Part shown: positions 7,012-15,966 of the stretch, one piece after another | How positions within the stretch are numbered: the first letter of the stretch is position 1 | Layout of the letters: each line of letters begins with the position of its first letter | NCBI GenBank assembly: GCA_022842185.1 | Contig: JALHQB010000026.1 | Coordinates: 1-59,544 of the forward strand | Origin: Acetobacteraceae bacterium | GTDB lineage: Bacteria; Pseudomonadota; Alphaproteobacteria; Acetobacterales; Acetobacteraceae | Length of the DNA stretch: 59,544 bases | Direction: 5' to 3' | Notes under the pieces: generated by a model | Told to the model about the DNA's origin: nothing | The model's input: only the letters and a program-made list of their open reading frames with translations | Databases searched by the model: none | Position numbers and translations under genes: made by a program

Positions 7012-8979
7012 TCAATCCCCGATCGTCCCGCCGTCCCGCTTCACGATCGCGATCACCGAAGGCCGCGGCGGAGTCCCGTCCACGAAATCCGGCCAGCGCG
7101 TCGATGGCCGTTCGAAGGTCGAACCGGGGTCCTCGCCGGGGTGTTGGATCGCCAGGAAGATCGTGCGGTCGTCCGGCGTGATGCAGGGTCCGCACACCTC
7201 CGCGCCGGTCGGCGCCTGGTAGAACAGCCGCGTCAGCGCGCGCCCTTGGCCCGCCGTATCGGCCGCATAAAGGCCATCGGCAACGCCGGCATTGGTGGGC
7301 GCGCCATCGGTCGAGATCCAGATCCGCCCCTTGCTGTCGAAGGCACAATTGTCCGGGCAGGACATCCAGCCCTGGTCCGACGTGGCGCGATGATATTGCG
7401 CGCCCGCATCCACGCCTGGCTTGCCGGCCGAGATGAAGATGCCCCACGTCGCCTCGGTCGCCGCATGGTCCACGCTGGCGGTGCCGGCGCCGGGCGGGAT
7501 GATCTCGACGACATGGCCATGCACGTTGCGGGCGCGCGGATTGGCCGCGTCCACCTGCTGCGCCGTGCGGCGGCTGTTGTTGGTCAGCATGACATAGACG
7601 CGGCCATTGACCGGGTTGGTCTCGACATCCTCCGGCCGGTCCATCGGCGTGGCCCCGAGCAGCGCGGCGGCGCGGCGCGTCTCGATCACCACATCGCCCT
7701 GGTCGTTGAAGCCATTCGCCGCGGTCAGCGGTCCCTGGCCGTGCACCAGTGGCAACCACTGCACCTTGCCGTCCGCCTCGAACTTCGCGACGTACAGCGT
7801 GCCGTCATCCAGCAGGTCGCGATTGGCCGCGCGGTCATTCGGGTTCCACGCCCGCGCGGTGACGAACTTGTACAGGAACTCGAAGCGTTCATCGTCGCCG
7901 GAATAGAACACGACGCGCCCATCGGCGCTGACGGCGTGCGTCGCGCCTTCATGCTTGAAGCGGCCGAGCGCGGTGCGCTTCACCGGCACGCTGTCGGGAT
8001 CGTAGGGATCGAATTCCACCACCCAGCCGAAGCGGAAGGATTCGTTCGGCTCCTTCTCGACATTGAAGCGGTCCTGGTGAGTCCACCAATTGTACAACGA
8101 TGAGCCCACGATGCCGTAGCGGCGCATGATCTCGGCATGCGGCGTCTTCGCCGGATCGCCGCCGAAATAGTAGTTGAAGTTCTCCTCCGCCGTCAGGACG
8201 GTGCCCCAGGGCGTGTTGCCGCCGGCGCAGTTGTTGATGGTGCCGAGCGCGCGCGTCCCGGCCGGATCGGCGCTGGTGCGCATCCGCGCGGCACCCGCCG
8301 CCGGGCCGGCGATGCGCATGGGCGTGTCGGCGGTGATGCGGCGGTTCTGCCGCCCCTCGGCAACGGTGCCCCAGCGGCCGCCTTCGCGCTTCACCTCGAT
8401 CACCGAAACGCCGTGGGCCATCATCTCGGCCCGCACCTGGGCCGCGGTGGTGCGCGTGCGCGCCTGCCGGGCCGACCCAAGGCCGGGGAACATCAGATGC
8501 GCGTTGGTGTATTCCTGGTTGACGACCAGCAGCCCGTGATCGGCGCTGCGGCTGCCCCGCGGCAGCGGATGGAAATCCAGGTAGTCGCAGTTGTAGCCGA
8601 ACTGCCGGGCCTGCGCGGCCTCGGTGACATTGGCCGGGTCGAAGGGTGCGGCGCCCGGCAGCACCGGGTCGCCCCAGCGGATGACGATCTGCGCCTCATA
8701 TCCTTCCGCGACCGAGTGGTCCTGCGCCAGCTGGTGGCGCAGTTCGGGAAAGGTCAGGGTCGAGGGGCCGCCGGTCCGCGGAACGACGGGCTGCGCGTCA
8801 ACGCCTGCCGGCAGCGCGGCGAGGGCCACGGCCGCTGCCCCGGTACCCAGCAGTGCGCGGCGCCCGTAACGGGCGGCGATGATCTCGCCGATCGGTGCAT
8901 GCGGTGCGGGATTGGACAGACCCAGCGCGTCGGGGTCGTCCTCCGGCGTCGGCACATCGGTCCGCTGGTCATCGCGCAT
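7012..8979 (-). CDS. PhoX-family alkaline phosphatase (DUF839)
   Basis: 655 residues. After a cytosolic N-terminus there is a twin-arginine signal (RYGRRALLGTGAAAVALAAL, about residues 38-57), so it is exported folded. The mature protein has PhoX hallmarks: QFGYNCDYLDFHPL, VVNQEYTNAHLMFPG, NNCAGGNTPWGTVLTAEENF, GWVVEFDPYDPDSVPVKRTA, VMLTNNSRRT and CPDNCAFDSKGRIWISTDG. PhoX enzymes are calcium/iron-dependent phosphomonoesterases of the periplasm that release phosphate from organic esters. A second, shorter relative follows on the same strand (9076-10518), upstream in transcription. No Pho box was identified. Confidence 0.88.
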   Translation of the reverse strand: MRDDQRTDVPTPEDDPDALGLSNPAPHAPIGEIIAARYGRRALLGTGAAAVALAALPAGVDAQPVVPRTGGPSTLTFPELRHQLAQDHSVAEGYEAQIVIRWGDPVLPGAAPFDPANVTEAAQARQFGYNCDYLDFHPLPRGSRSADHGLLVVNQEYTNAHLMFPGLGSARQARTRTTAAQVRAEMMAHGVSVIEVKREGGRWGTVAEGRQNRRITADTPMRIAGPAAGAARMRTSADPAGTRALGTINNCAGGNTPWGTVLTAEENFNYYFGGDPAKTPHAEIMRRYGIVGSSLYNWWTHQDRFNVEKEPNESFRFGWVVEFDPYDPDSVPVKRTALGRFKHEGATHAVSADGRVVFYSGDDERFEFLYKFVTARAWNPNDRAANRDLLDDGTLYVAKFEADGKVQWLPLVHGQGPLTAANGFNDQGDVVIETRRAAALLGATPMDRPEDVETNPVNGRVYVMLTNNSRRTAQQVDAANPRARNVHGHVVEIIPPGAGTASVDHAATEATWGIFISAGKPGVDAGAQYHRATSDQGWMSCPDNCAFDSKGRIWISTDGAPTNAGVADGLYAADTAGQGRALTRLFYQAPTGAEVCGPCITPDDRTIFLAIQHPGEDPGSTFERPSTRWPDFVDGTPPRPSVIAIVKRDGGTIGD

Positions 8980-9075
8980 GGGGTCTGTCCTGTCGGGTCA
9001 CGGTCCGCCCGGGTATGAGCGCGAAGGCGGCCCCGACCAACCGTTCCTCGATGAAACATCCAGGACATCGGCGCG

Positions 9076-10518
9076 TCAGCGCGTGAGCGTGACCACTGTG
9101 CTGCGCGGCGGTTCATCCGGCCGGAAGTTCGGCCAGCGTGTCGCGGGTGCCGCCCAGCTTGCGCCCGGCGCCGCGCCCGGATGCGCGACCGCCGCGAACA
9201 GCGCGCCATCGGCCGCCACTGCCGCACCGCCAGACACTGCGCCGACCGGCAGGGCCATCAGAAGGGTCGGCTGGCCGCGATCGCCCCCGGACACCGGCAT
9301 GCGGTACAGCGCCTCGGGCAGGGCGCCCGGCCGCGTGCCCCGATTGGTCCCGACCAGCAGCCCGCCGTCGCGGTCGAACCCGACCGACGACATCGCCCAG
9401 GGCCAGGCCGGCACGGCAGCCGGCGCTTCGCCCCGGCGCACCGGCGGCACCGGCGCTTCGCGTCCTTCGAGGATGCTCTCGGCGATCCCGGACTCCGACG
9501 CCGCATCGCCGGCCGCGGCGCGCAGGTCCAGCACGCGCCCCGCCCCGCCCCGCAGCGCGACCACGAGGCGTTGCTGCCGTTGATCGAAGGCAATGCCGCT
9601 GGCCTGGTCGAGCGGTGTCGCCCCCGCATCGCGTGCCGCAACCAGAGGGTCGCCCTCCGGCAACGGCAGCCAGCGCAGGGACCCACCCTCGATCCGGGCC
9701 GCCGCCATCCGGCCCGCATCGAGCGCCTGCACGCCCGCCGCTTCATCCGACAGGAAGCGATACAGGTATCCGCCCGGCCGCCCATCGACCATCCACACCA
9801 CGGCCCGCCCATCGGCGGCGAGACCCGCCGCCACGTCCACCGCGGCGAAGCGCCCGGGTGCCACGCGCTTGATCGGCACGGAGGATGGATCGGCCGGATC
9901 GACCTCGGTCAACAAGCCGGTGGTGGCGGGGTCGATGCCGGGCAGCCTGCCCCGCCAGGCGGCGGCATCGCCCTCGGCGAGCAGCACGCTGCCCCAGGGC
10001 GTCGCGCAACCGCCGGTGACGCCGAAGATGCCGGTGGCCGCGCCGCCATCGGCGCCCACGCGGCACAGCGTCGTCCCAGTCAGGCGGCGGTTCTGGAAGC
10101 CGCCATCGACGATGACCCAGGTGCCGCCACGCAGCGCCAGGTTGAGCAGGGTGGCGCCCTGCATGGCGGCCGCGACATCCGGACGGTCGCGGCCACCGGG
10201 AAAGGCCATGGCGGGATCGACGGTCGGGTGGGCGATGACGAGCAGCCCGCGCGGCACGCCGTCATCGGCCGCCTGGGTCGGGATCAACGCCACGATGCGC
10301 GCATCCCAGCCGAACTGGGTGGCGGCGGCCTGCGCGGTGGGGCGGGCCGGGTCCCAGCCTGGCGCGTCATACGTCACGCGGTCGCCCCAGCGGACCAGCC
10401 CGCCCTGGCCCAGGCCCTGGGCGACGAACAGATCCGGGCGGATGGTCAGCGTTTGCGCGCGCAGCGCCGGTGCGGCGAGCACCAGCGGCGCCGCGAACAG
10501 GGCGCGGCGGATGATCAT
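9076..10518 (-). CDS. PhoX-like phosphatase (DUF839), short form
   Basis: 480 residues from the ATG at 10518. A signal peptide (MIIRRALFAAPLVLAAPALR) carries an RR pair. The mature part parallels the longer PhoX: LVRWGDRVTYDAPGWDPARP, TQFGWDARIVALIP, GGCATPWGSVLLAEGD, TEVDPADPSSVPIKRVAPG, and a C-terminal GFDRDGGLLVGTNRG. It is about 175 residues shorter than its neighbour and lacks the NQEYTNxH segment, so substrate or activity may differ. The start overlaps the stop of the BisC-like gene (ATGA), which indicates translational coupling with a molybdoenzyme. Confidence 0.82.
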   Translation of the reverse strand: MIIRRALFAAPLVLAAPALRAQTLTIRPDLFVAQGLGQGGLVRWGDRVTYDAPGWDPARPTAQAAATQFGWDARIVALIPTQAADDGVPRGLLVIAHPTVDPAMAFPGGRDRPDVAAAMQGATLLNLALRGGTWVIVDGGFQNRRLTGTTLCRVGADGGAATGIFGVTGGCATPWGSVLLAEGDAAAWRGRLPGIDPATTGLLTEVDPADPSSVPIKRVAPGRFAAVDVAAGLAADGRAVVWMVDGRPGGYLYRFLSDEAAGVQALDAGRMAAARIEGGSLRWLPLPEGDPLVAARDAGATPLDQASGIAFDQRQQRLVVALRGGAGRVLDLRAAAGDAASESGIAESILEGREAPVPPVRRGEAPAAVPAWPWAMSSVGFDRDGGLLVGTNRGTRPGALPEALYRMPVSGGDRGQPTLLMALPVGAVSGGAAVAADGALFAAVAHPGAAPGASWAAPATRWPNFRPDEPPRSTVVTLTR

Positions 10519-12830
10519 GGGGCGTCCTCCTCGATCGGCGGGGGGATGTGGGCGCGCACGGGCGGCAGCGGGTCGGTCCAGGCTTCGACCTGCACCAGGC
10601 AGGATTGCGCCGAAGGCCCCTGCCCGAGGCGCGAGGTGCCGATGTCGGCCGTCAACACGTTCGGGTTGCCATGCACGCACAGGCTGCCGGGCACGCCCGG
10701 TTCCAGCGGGTCGAACCAGGCGCCGGTGGCCATCATCGCCACCCCGCGCATCAGCCCCGGATCGGTCCGCAGCCCACCCAGGCAGGCGCCGCGGTCATTG
10801 AACACGCGCACGATGTCGCCGGGCGCGAGGCCACGTTCGGCGGCATCCTCGGGGTTCAGCGTGATGGGTTCGCGGTCCTGGATCTTGTCGGCCGCCGCGA
10901 CGCGGCCCGGGTCCAGCTGCCCATGCAGCCGGGTGGCGGGCTGGAACGACAGCAGGTGCAGCGGGAACCGCCCGGCCTGTTCCGCGCCGAGCCATTCGCG
11001 CGGCGCGATCCATACCGGGTGGCCGGGCGCGTCGTCATAGCCGAAGGCCGCGATGGTCTCGCTGAACAACTCGACCTTGCCGGTGGCGGTATCCAGGGGG
11101 TGTTCGTCCGGATCGGCGCGGAATGCGGCGAACTGGGTGTATTCCTCGCCGCGCCGGGGCGGTTCGGCTTCCCACCAGCCCTTGGCCCAGAAGGCGTCGA
11201 ATTCCGGCGTGTCGAAGCCGAGCCGCGCGCAGTTCTGGCGCCATTGCTCGAACAGGTGGCGCAGCCAGGCATCCTCGTTGCGCTGTTCGGTGAAGCGGTC
11301 GCGGAAGCCGAGTTCCTCGGCGATGTCGGCGAGGATGTCGTGGTCGTTGCGGGCCTGGCCGACCGGCGCGATCGCCTGGTGCATCGCGCGCACGAAGCGG
11401 TCGCGGCCGGATGAGGCGATGTCGTTGCGTTCCAGCGTGGTCGTTGCCGGCAGGATGATGTCGGCGTGGCGCGCCGTGCCCGTCCAATGCTGTTCCTGGA
11501 CGATGACGGTCTCGGCCTGCGCCCAGCCGCGCAGCATGCGGTTGAGGTCCTGATGGTGATGGAACGGATTGCCGCCGGCCCACCAGATGATGCGCGGGTC
11601 CGGGTAGGTCTGCGCGCGGCCGTTGAAATCATACGCGCCGCCGGGATTCTCCAGCATGTCCGTGATGCGCGCGACCGGGATGAAGGCGCCGGTCGGGTTG
11701 CGCGTCGCGGGCATCGAGAAGGACGGCACCTCGTGGCGCGGCTCGCCCATGCCGTTCACGCTGCCATATCCGAAGGCGACGCCCTCGCCGGGCTTGCCGA
11801 TCCTGCCTAGCATCGCGGCGAGGGCGATGAGCATCCAGTAGGGCTGTTCACCGTAATCGGCGCGCTGCAACGACCATGTGGCGGTCAACATCGCCGGCAG
11901 GTCGGCCAGTTCCAACGCGATGCGGCGGATCGTCGCGGCCGGGATGGTGGTGATGGGCGCGGCCCATTCCGGCGTCTTGGCGACGCCATCCGATTCACCC
12001 GTGACATAGGCGCGCAGCCGGTCCCAGCCGACGCAGCGCGTGGCGAGGTAATCGCGGTCCTCCCGCCCCGCCGTCACGATGGTGTGAGCCATCGCCAGCA
12101 GCAGCGCGGTGTCGGTGCCGGGCCGGATCGGAATCCATTCCGCCTTGCACCAATCGGGCACATCGGCGCGGTTGGGCGAGACCTGGATGAAGCGCAGCCC
12201 CGCCGCGGCCGCCTCGCGCAGGTTGATCTCGTTGGAATGGCGGCCCGCGGCGCCGGATGTGACCAAGCCGTTGCGCAGCGGCAGGCCGCCCAGGCACAGC
12301 ATCACCTTCGAATAGCGCGTGATCGCCGCCCAATCGGTGGTGCGGCCCAGCAGGACTTCGTTGGTACCCAGGACATGCGGCAGCAGCGCCTGCGCGGCGG
12401 CATAGGAATAGGCATTGACCTGCCCGGTATAGCCGCCGCCGAGGCCGAGGAACCGCTGCAACTGGCTGCGCGCATGATGGAAGCGCCCGGCCGAGGACCA
12501 GCCATAGGACCCGCCGAAGATGCTCGTCGGGCCATGTTCGGCGCGGACGCGGCGGGTTTCGTCCGCCACCAGCCGCACGGCGCGGTCCCAGGACACCGGC
12601 ACGAAGGCATCGCCGCCACGCAGCGCGCCTTTGCGCCGGCCCTCAAGCCACCCCTTGCGGATATGGGGCCGGTCCACCCGGCAGGCGGCATGGACGACAT
12701 CCGGCACGCTTTCGATCAGGCTGCCGGGGAAGGGGTCGCGCTCGAAGGGCCGTACGCCGACGACGCGGCCATCCTGCACCACGGCATCGTAGGTGCCCCA
12801 ATGGGCGGCGTGCGGCTTGATCTCGGTCAT
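10515..12830 (-). CDS. molybdopterin oxidoreductase, biotin/methionine sulfoxide reductase (BisC)-like
   Basis: 771 residues from the ATG at 12830 (MTEIKPHAAHWGTYDAVVQD). It belongs to the DMSO-reductase family branch with a serine molybdenum ligand: GGSYGWSSAGRFHHARSQ places Ser113 at the ligand position (W-x-S in DMSO/TMAO reductase). There is no N-terminal Fe-S cysteine motif and no Tat signal, as in cytosolic BisC. Further family segments are YSKVMLCLGG, GTARHADIILPATTTLERND and a C-terminal FNDRGACLGGL domain. The expected role is reduction of biotin, methionine or similar S/N-oxides; the exact substrate is not visible. Its stop overlaps the start of the short PhoX gene. It diverges from the transaminase gene with a 121-bp spacer. 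Confidence 0.88.
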   Translation of the reverse strand: MTEIKPHAAHWGTYDAVVQDGRVVGVRPFERDPFPGSLIESVPDVVHAACRVDRPHIRKGWLEGRRKGALRGGDAFVPVSWDRAVRLVADETRRVRAEHGPTSIFGGSYGWSSAGRFHHARSQLQRFLGLGGGYTGQVNAYSYAAAQALLPHVLGTNEVLLGRTTDWAAITRYSKVMLCLGGLPLRNGLVTSGAAGRHSNEINLREAAAAGLRFIQVSPNRADVPDWCKAEWIPIRPGTDTALLLAMAHTIVTAGREDRDYLATRCVGWDRLRAYVTGESDGVAKTPEWAAPITTIPAATIRRIALELADLPAMLTATWSLQRADYGEQPYWMLIALAAMLGRIGKPGEGVAFGYGSVNGMGEPRHEVPSFSMPATRNPTGAFIPVARITDMLENPGGAYDFNGRAQTYPDPRIIWWAGGNPFHHHQDLNRMLRGWAQAETVIVQEQHWTGTARHADIILPATTTLERNDIASSGRDRFVRAMHQAIAPVGQARNDHDILADIAEELGFRDRFTEQRNEDAWLRHLFEQWRQNCARLGFDTPEFDAFWAKGWWEAEPPRRGEEYTQFAAFRADPDEHPLDTATGKVELFSETIAAFGYDDAPGHPVWIAPREWLGAEQAGRFPLHLLSFQPATRLHGQLDPGRVAAADKIQDREPITLNPEDAAERGLAPGDIVRVFNDRGACLGGLRTDPGLMRGVAMMATGAWFDPLEPGVPGSLCVHGNPNVLTADIGTSRLGQGPSAQSCLVQVEAWTDPLPPVRAHIPPPIEEDAP

Positions 12831-12951
12831 GGCGGCTCCTTCGTCGCGGGAAAGTGGCGCGGGCATGGCCGGACCGCAACCGCGACCCCTTGGGTGGCGC
12901 GGCCGGCGGGCCTATGCTGCGCGCCTCTGTCGCCTGGAGAAGGCCCTGCCC

Positions 12952-14355
12952 ATGACCCCGCCGCGCAATTCCAACGCCGCTCGTGACATCGCGAACGTGC
13001 TGCACCCCTACACCGACGCCAAGGCGTTCCAGCAGACCGGCCCGCTGGTCATCACGCGCGGCAAGGGCGTGAAGATCTACGACGACCAGGGCAAGGAATA
13101 CATCGAGGCGCTGGCCGGGCTGTGGTGCGCCTCCCTCGGCTTCGACAATGAACGCCTGGTGCAGGCCGCCGCCGACCAGATGCGCAAGCTGCCCTTCTAC
13201 CATTCCTTCACGTCGAAATCGCATGAGCCGATGATCGACCTGGCGGAGATGCTGATCGAGCGCGCCCCGTCGAAGATGAGCAAGGTGTTCTTCGGCAATT
13301 CCGGATCCGAGGCGAATGATTCCGCGCTCAAGATGGTCTGGTACATGAACAATGCGCTGGGCCGGCCGAAGAAGAAGAAGGTGTTCTCGCGCCTCAAGGC
13401 CTATCACGGCATCACCCTCGCCGCGGCCTCGCTGACCGGCCTGCCGGCCAACCACAAGCTGTTCGATGCGCCGATCGCCGGCGGCCGCTTCGTCCATGTC
13501 GGCACGCCGCACCACTACCATGAAGCCAAGCCCGGCGAGACCGAGGAAGCCTTCGCCACGCGCCTGGCCGAGGAACTTGAAGCGAAGATCATCGAGGAAG
13601 GCGGCGCCGAGGAATGCGCGGCGTTCTGGGCCGAGCCGATCATGGGCGCGGGCGGCGTCATCATCCCGCCGGCGACCTATTTCGAGAAGGTCCAGGCGGT
13701 CCTCAAGAAGTACGACATGCTGTTCGTCGCCGACGAAGTGATCTGCGGCTTCGGGCGCACTGGCAGCTACTGGGGCTGCCAGACGCTGGGCATCACGCCG
13801 GATATCCTGGTCTGCGCCAAGGCACTGTCCTCCTCCTACCTGCCGATCTCGGCGGTGATGGTGAATGAGGCGGTGTTCCAGGGCATCGCGGAAGGCTCCT
13901 CGGCGGTCGGCACCTGGGGCCACGGCTTCACCTATTCGGGCCACCCCGTCGCCGCCGCCGTCGCGATCGAGACGCTGAAGATCTACGACGAGATCAACAT
14001 CGTCGGCCATGTCGCCGAAGTCGGCGCGCATATGCAGGCGGAACTGCGGTCGCGCTTCACCGACCACCCGCTGGTGGGCGAAGTGCGCGGCGTCGGCCTG
14101 ATCGGGGCGATCGAGCTGACCTCCGACAAGGCGGCGCGCAAGCCGATCGACCCGGCGAAGAAGGCCGGCGCGCGGCTGTGCAAGCATGGCGAGGAGAATG
14201 GCGTGATCCTGCGCGCCATGATGAACGACAGCATGGGCTTCTCGCCGCCGCTGATCATCACCAAGGATGAGGTGACGGAGATGCTGAGCCGCGTGGAGAA
14301 ATCGCTCGATGCGCTGGCGGTGGATCTGCGGCGCGAGAGCATCGCGGCGGTCTGA
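12952..14355 (+). CDS. class III PLP-dependent aminotransferase (omega-transaminase type)
   Basis: 467 residues. The PLP lysine is Lys290 in DILVCAKALSSSYLP; the cofactor-binding aspartate lies in LFVADEVICGFGRTG (Asp261). FFGNSGSEANDSALKMVWYM and AYHGITLAAASLTGLP match the aspartate aminotransferase family enzymes that use pyruvate or similar acceptors (beta-alanine, putrescine or other omega-amino donors). The start at 12952 is preceded by ggagaagg. A perfect hairpin 9 bp after the stop closes the transcript. The amino donor cannot be decided from sequence. Confidence 0.9.
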   Translation: MTPPRNSNAARDIANVLHPYTDAKAFQQTGPLVITRGKGVKIYDDQGKEYIEALAGLWCASLGFDNERLVQAAADQMRKLPFYHSFTSKSHEPMIDLAEMLIERAPSKMSKVFFGNSGSEANDSALKMVWYMNNALGRPKKKKVFSRLKAYHGITLAAASLTGLPANHKLFDAPIAGGRFVHVGTPHHYHEAKPGETEEAFATRLAEELEAKIIEEGGAEECAAFWAEPIMGAGGVIIPPATYFEKVQAVLKKYDMLFVADEVICGFGRTGSYWGCQTLGITPDILVCAKALSSSYLPISAVMVNEAVFQGIAEGSSAVGTWGHGFTYSGHPVAAAVAIETLKIYDEINIVGHVAEVGAHMQAELRSRFTDHPLVGEVRGVGLIGAIELTSDKAARKPIDPAKKAGARLCKHGEENGVILRAMMNDSMGFSPPLIITKDEVTEMLSRVEKSLDALAVDLRRESIAAV

Positions 14356-14363
14356 CGGAAAGG

Positions 14364-14386
14364 TTGGAGGGGCTTTGCCCCTCCAA
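14364..14386 (+). terminator. terminator hairpin of the transaminase gene (outer module of repeat A2)
   Basis: Perfect 10-bp stem ttggaggggc (14364-14373) / gcccctccaa (14377-14386) with a ttt loop, 9 bp after the stop codon. The same hairpin forms the outer module of the other family A repeats, which suggests that these repeats double as terminators. Confidence 0.7.
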
Positions 14387-14496
14387 GCCACCCCACCAAA
14401 GGCTTAAGGCCTTTGGAAACCTCGATTTGGCGCTGGGCGGGCAGGGCCGTTGCGGCACCGCACTGCGCGGCGCCAGGTGACGGTTTCCAAAGGCCC
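14364..14496 (+). repeat. family A palindromic repeat, truncated (copy A2)
   Basis: Module order: ggaggggc/gcccctcc hairpin; ccaccccacc; hairpin ccaaaggc (14396-14403) / gcctttgg (14409-14416); gaaacctcgatttggcgctgggc; a divergent core; then ggtgacggtttccaaaggccc. In copy A5 the same right-hand text continues into actggcctttggtggggtgg and a closing hairpin. Here it stops at about 14496, where repeat B2 begins. Confidence 0.8.
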
Positions 14497-14600
14497 TGGA
14501 GCAGATCGCGTCTGACTGGACTCAGTCAGGCGCGTGAAGATGCTCGCTCAAGCAAAGGCATAGCGCGTTTGTGCCAGTCCGTCTGACGCAAAACGCTCTA
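14497..14600 (+). repeat. family B MITE-like repeat (copy B2)
   Basis: tggagcagatcgcgtctgac, the ctgactg/cagtcag stem, ggcgcgtgaagatgctcgct, then a more diverged right hairpin (gcgcgtttgtgccag / ctgacgcaaaacgctcta). It directly follows the truncated A2 element and precedes the O-antigen-ligase-like gene. Confidence 0.8.
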
Positions 14601-14624
14601 GCGTTCCAGCCTGGACCCTCGCGC

Positions 14625-15881
14625 GTGAAACTCACCTCCCCCGCCTTGCCGATCGGTGTCGCGGTGCTCGTCGCGCCGGTCGCGGTCGTCCTGCAGTCCC
14701 GGGCGATGGCGCCGATCGCGCTGGTCGCGCTGGCGCTGACCGTCATCGCGTCCTGGCGTCAGGACCACCGCCTGCCCTGGCCGGGCGGCGCGGCTGTCGG
14801 CGCCGGCCTCGCGCTGGGGCTTTGGGGTGCGATCAGCGCCGCCTGGGCGATCGACCCGGCCCGCGCGCTGACCAATGGCGTCTCCCTCGCCGCGATGATC
14901 CTGTTGGCAGCGGCCGCCGCCCAGGCGCTGGCCTCGGGCGACGCCGCCGCGCGCCGGCCGCTGACCTGGATGCTCGCCTTCGGCCTGGTCTTGGGGCTGG
15001 GGACGGCGGGGATCGACAGCATGACCGGCAACGCCATCCGCGCCGGCGTGCGCGGCCTGGCGGAGGTCCCGATGACCCTAGCCTTCGGGCTGAAGCCGGC
15101 CGGATCGGTCATGGCGCTGCTATTGCCGCTCGCCGCCGCGCTGCCGATCCCGGCGCTGTCGCGCGTCACCTTCCTGGCCATGGGCGTGCTGATGCTGGTC
15201 GTGCTGCCGGGGGACACGGCGAAGATCGCGGCGCTGGCCGGCATGGTCGCGGCGGCGGCGGCATGGCTGGCGCCACGGGCCGCACCCAGGCTGCTGGGGG
15301 CGGGGATCGGCGTGGTGATCCTGGTGATGCCGCTGCTGGTCGCCCTCATTCCCGCGGCGCCCGTCGAACGGCTTCCGGGTTCGGCGGTCCATCGTATGAT
15401 GATCTGGGATTTCACCGCGGCGCGCATCGCCGAACGCCCGCTGCTCGGCTGGGGCATGGAAGCCAGCCGTGCGATCCCCGGCGCGCGCGCCCAGCCGGAC
15501 GCCGAGGCATTGGACCGGATGCGCGTGACCGACCCTGCCCTGCGGCGCTGGTTCGCCGAACCGCATGTGCAGATTCTGCCGCTGCATCCGCATAACGGCG
15601 CGCTGCAAGTGTGGCTGGAACTCGGGGCGGTCGGGGCGGCGATCGCGGCGCTGCTCGCCTGGTTCCTGGGCGTGGCGGCGGCGCGTGCACCGTCACCGGC
15701 GGCGGCGGCCGGGGCACTGGCCTCCGGCGCGGTGACGGCGATGCTGTCCTTCGGTGCGTGGCAGGCCTGGTGGGTGGCGGCGATGCTGCTGGCCGTGGCA
15801 GTCAGCGCCGGCCTGCCGGGCCGAACCGCCAATGCCGCGTCGCACCGCCCGGCCACCGATGCAAATGCGCCGGGGGTCTGA
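14625..15881 (+). CDS. O-antigen ligase/polymerase-like membrane protein
   Basis: 418 residues, predominantly hydrophobic with about ten to twelve membrane segments. The diagnostic piece is the periplasmic loop and following helix near residues 315-335 (PLHPHNGALQVWLELGAVGA), the HxHN..xxxxxExG signature of WaaL/Wzy-type O-antigen ligases. Another family-like element is ERPLLGWGMEASRAIPG. These enzymes join O-polysaccharide to lipid A core or polymerise repeat units in the periplasm. The GTG at 14625 is preferred because the only upstream ATG (14571) lies inside repeat B2. No glycan cluster surrounds it, so the exact role is open. Confidence 0.72.
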   Translation: MKLTSPALPIGVAVLVAPVAVVLQSRAMAPIALVALALTVIASWRQDHRLPWPGGAAVGAGLALGLWGAISAAWAIDPARALTNGVSLAAMILLAAAAAQALASGDAAARRPLTWMLAFGLVLGLGTAGIDSMTGNAIRAGVRGLAEVPMTLAFGLKPAGSVMALLLPLAAALPIPALSRVTFLAMGVLMLVVLPGDTAKIAALAGMVAAAAAWLAPRAAPRLLGAGIGVVILVMPLLVALIPAAPVERLPGSAVHRMMIWDFTAARIAERPLLGWGMEASRAIPGARAQPDAEALDRMRVTDPALRRWFAEPHVQILPLHPHNGALQVWLELGAVGAAIAALLAWFLGVAAARAPSPAAAAGALASGAVTAMLSFGAWQAWWVAAMLLAVAVSAGLPGRTANAASHRPATDANAPGV

Positions 15882-15966
15882 CCGGATGCCCGCCTTCGGG
15901 CGCTGGTCGCGCGGCACCATCTCCGCGATCATCGCCTGACGTCTCACGCAGAAGGAACCCTCCGCC

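Noticed and set aside
6488..7759. 423-codon minus-strand frame overlapping the small secreted protein and PhoX
   Set aside because: It is a shifted reading of the PhoX gene with Arg/Gly-rich composition and no motifs.
14571..14624. ATG at 14571 as start of the O-antigen-ligase-like gene
   Set aside because: It lies within repeat B2; the encoded extension is repeat-derived and unlike a membrane protein N-terminus.
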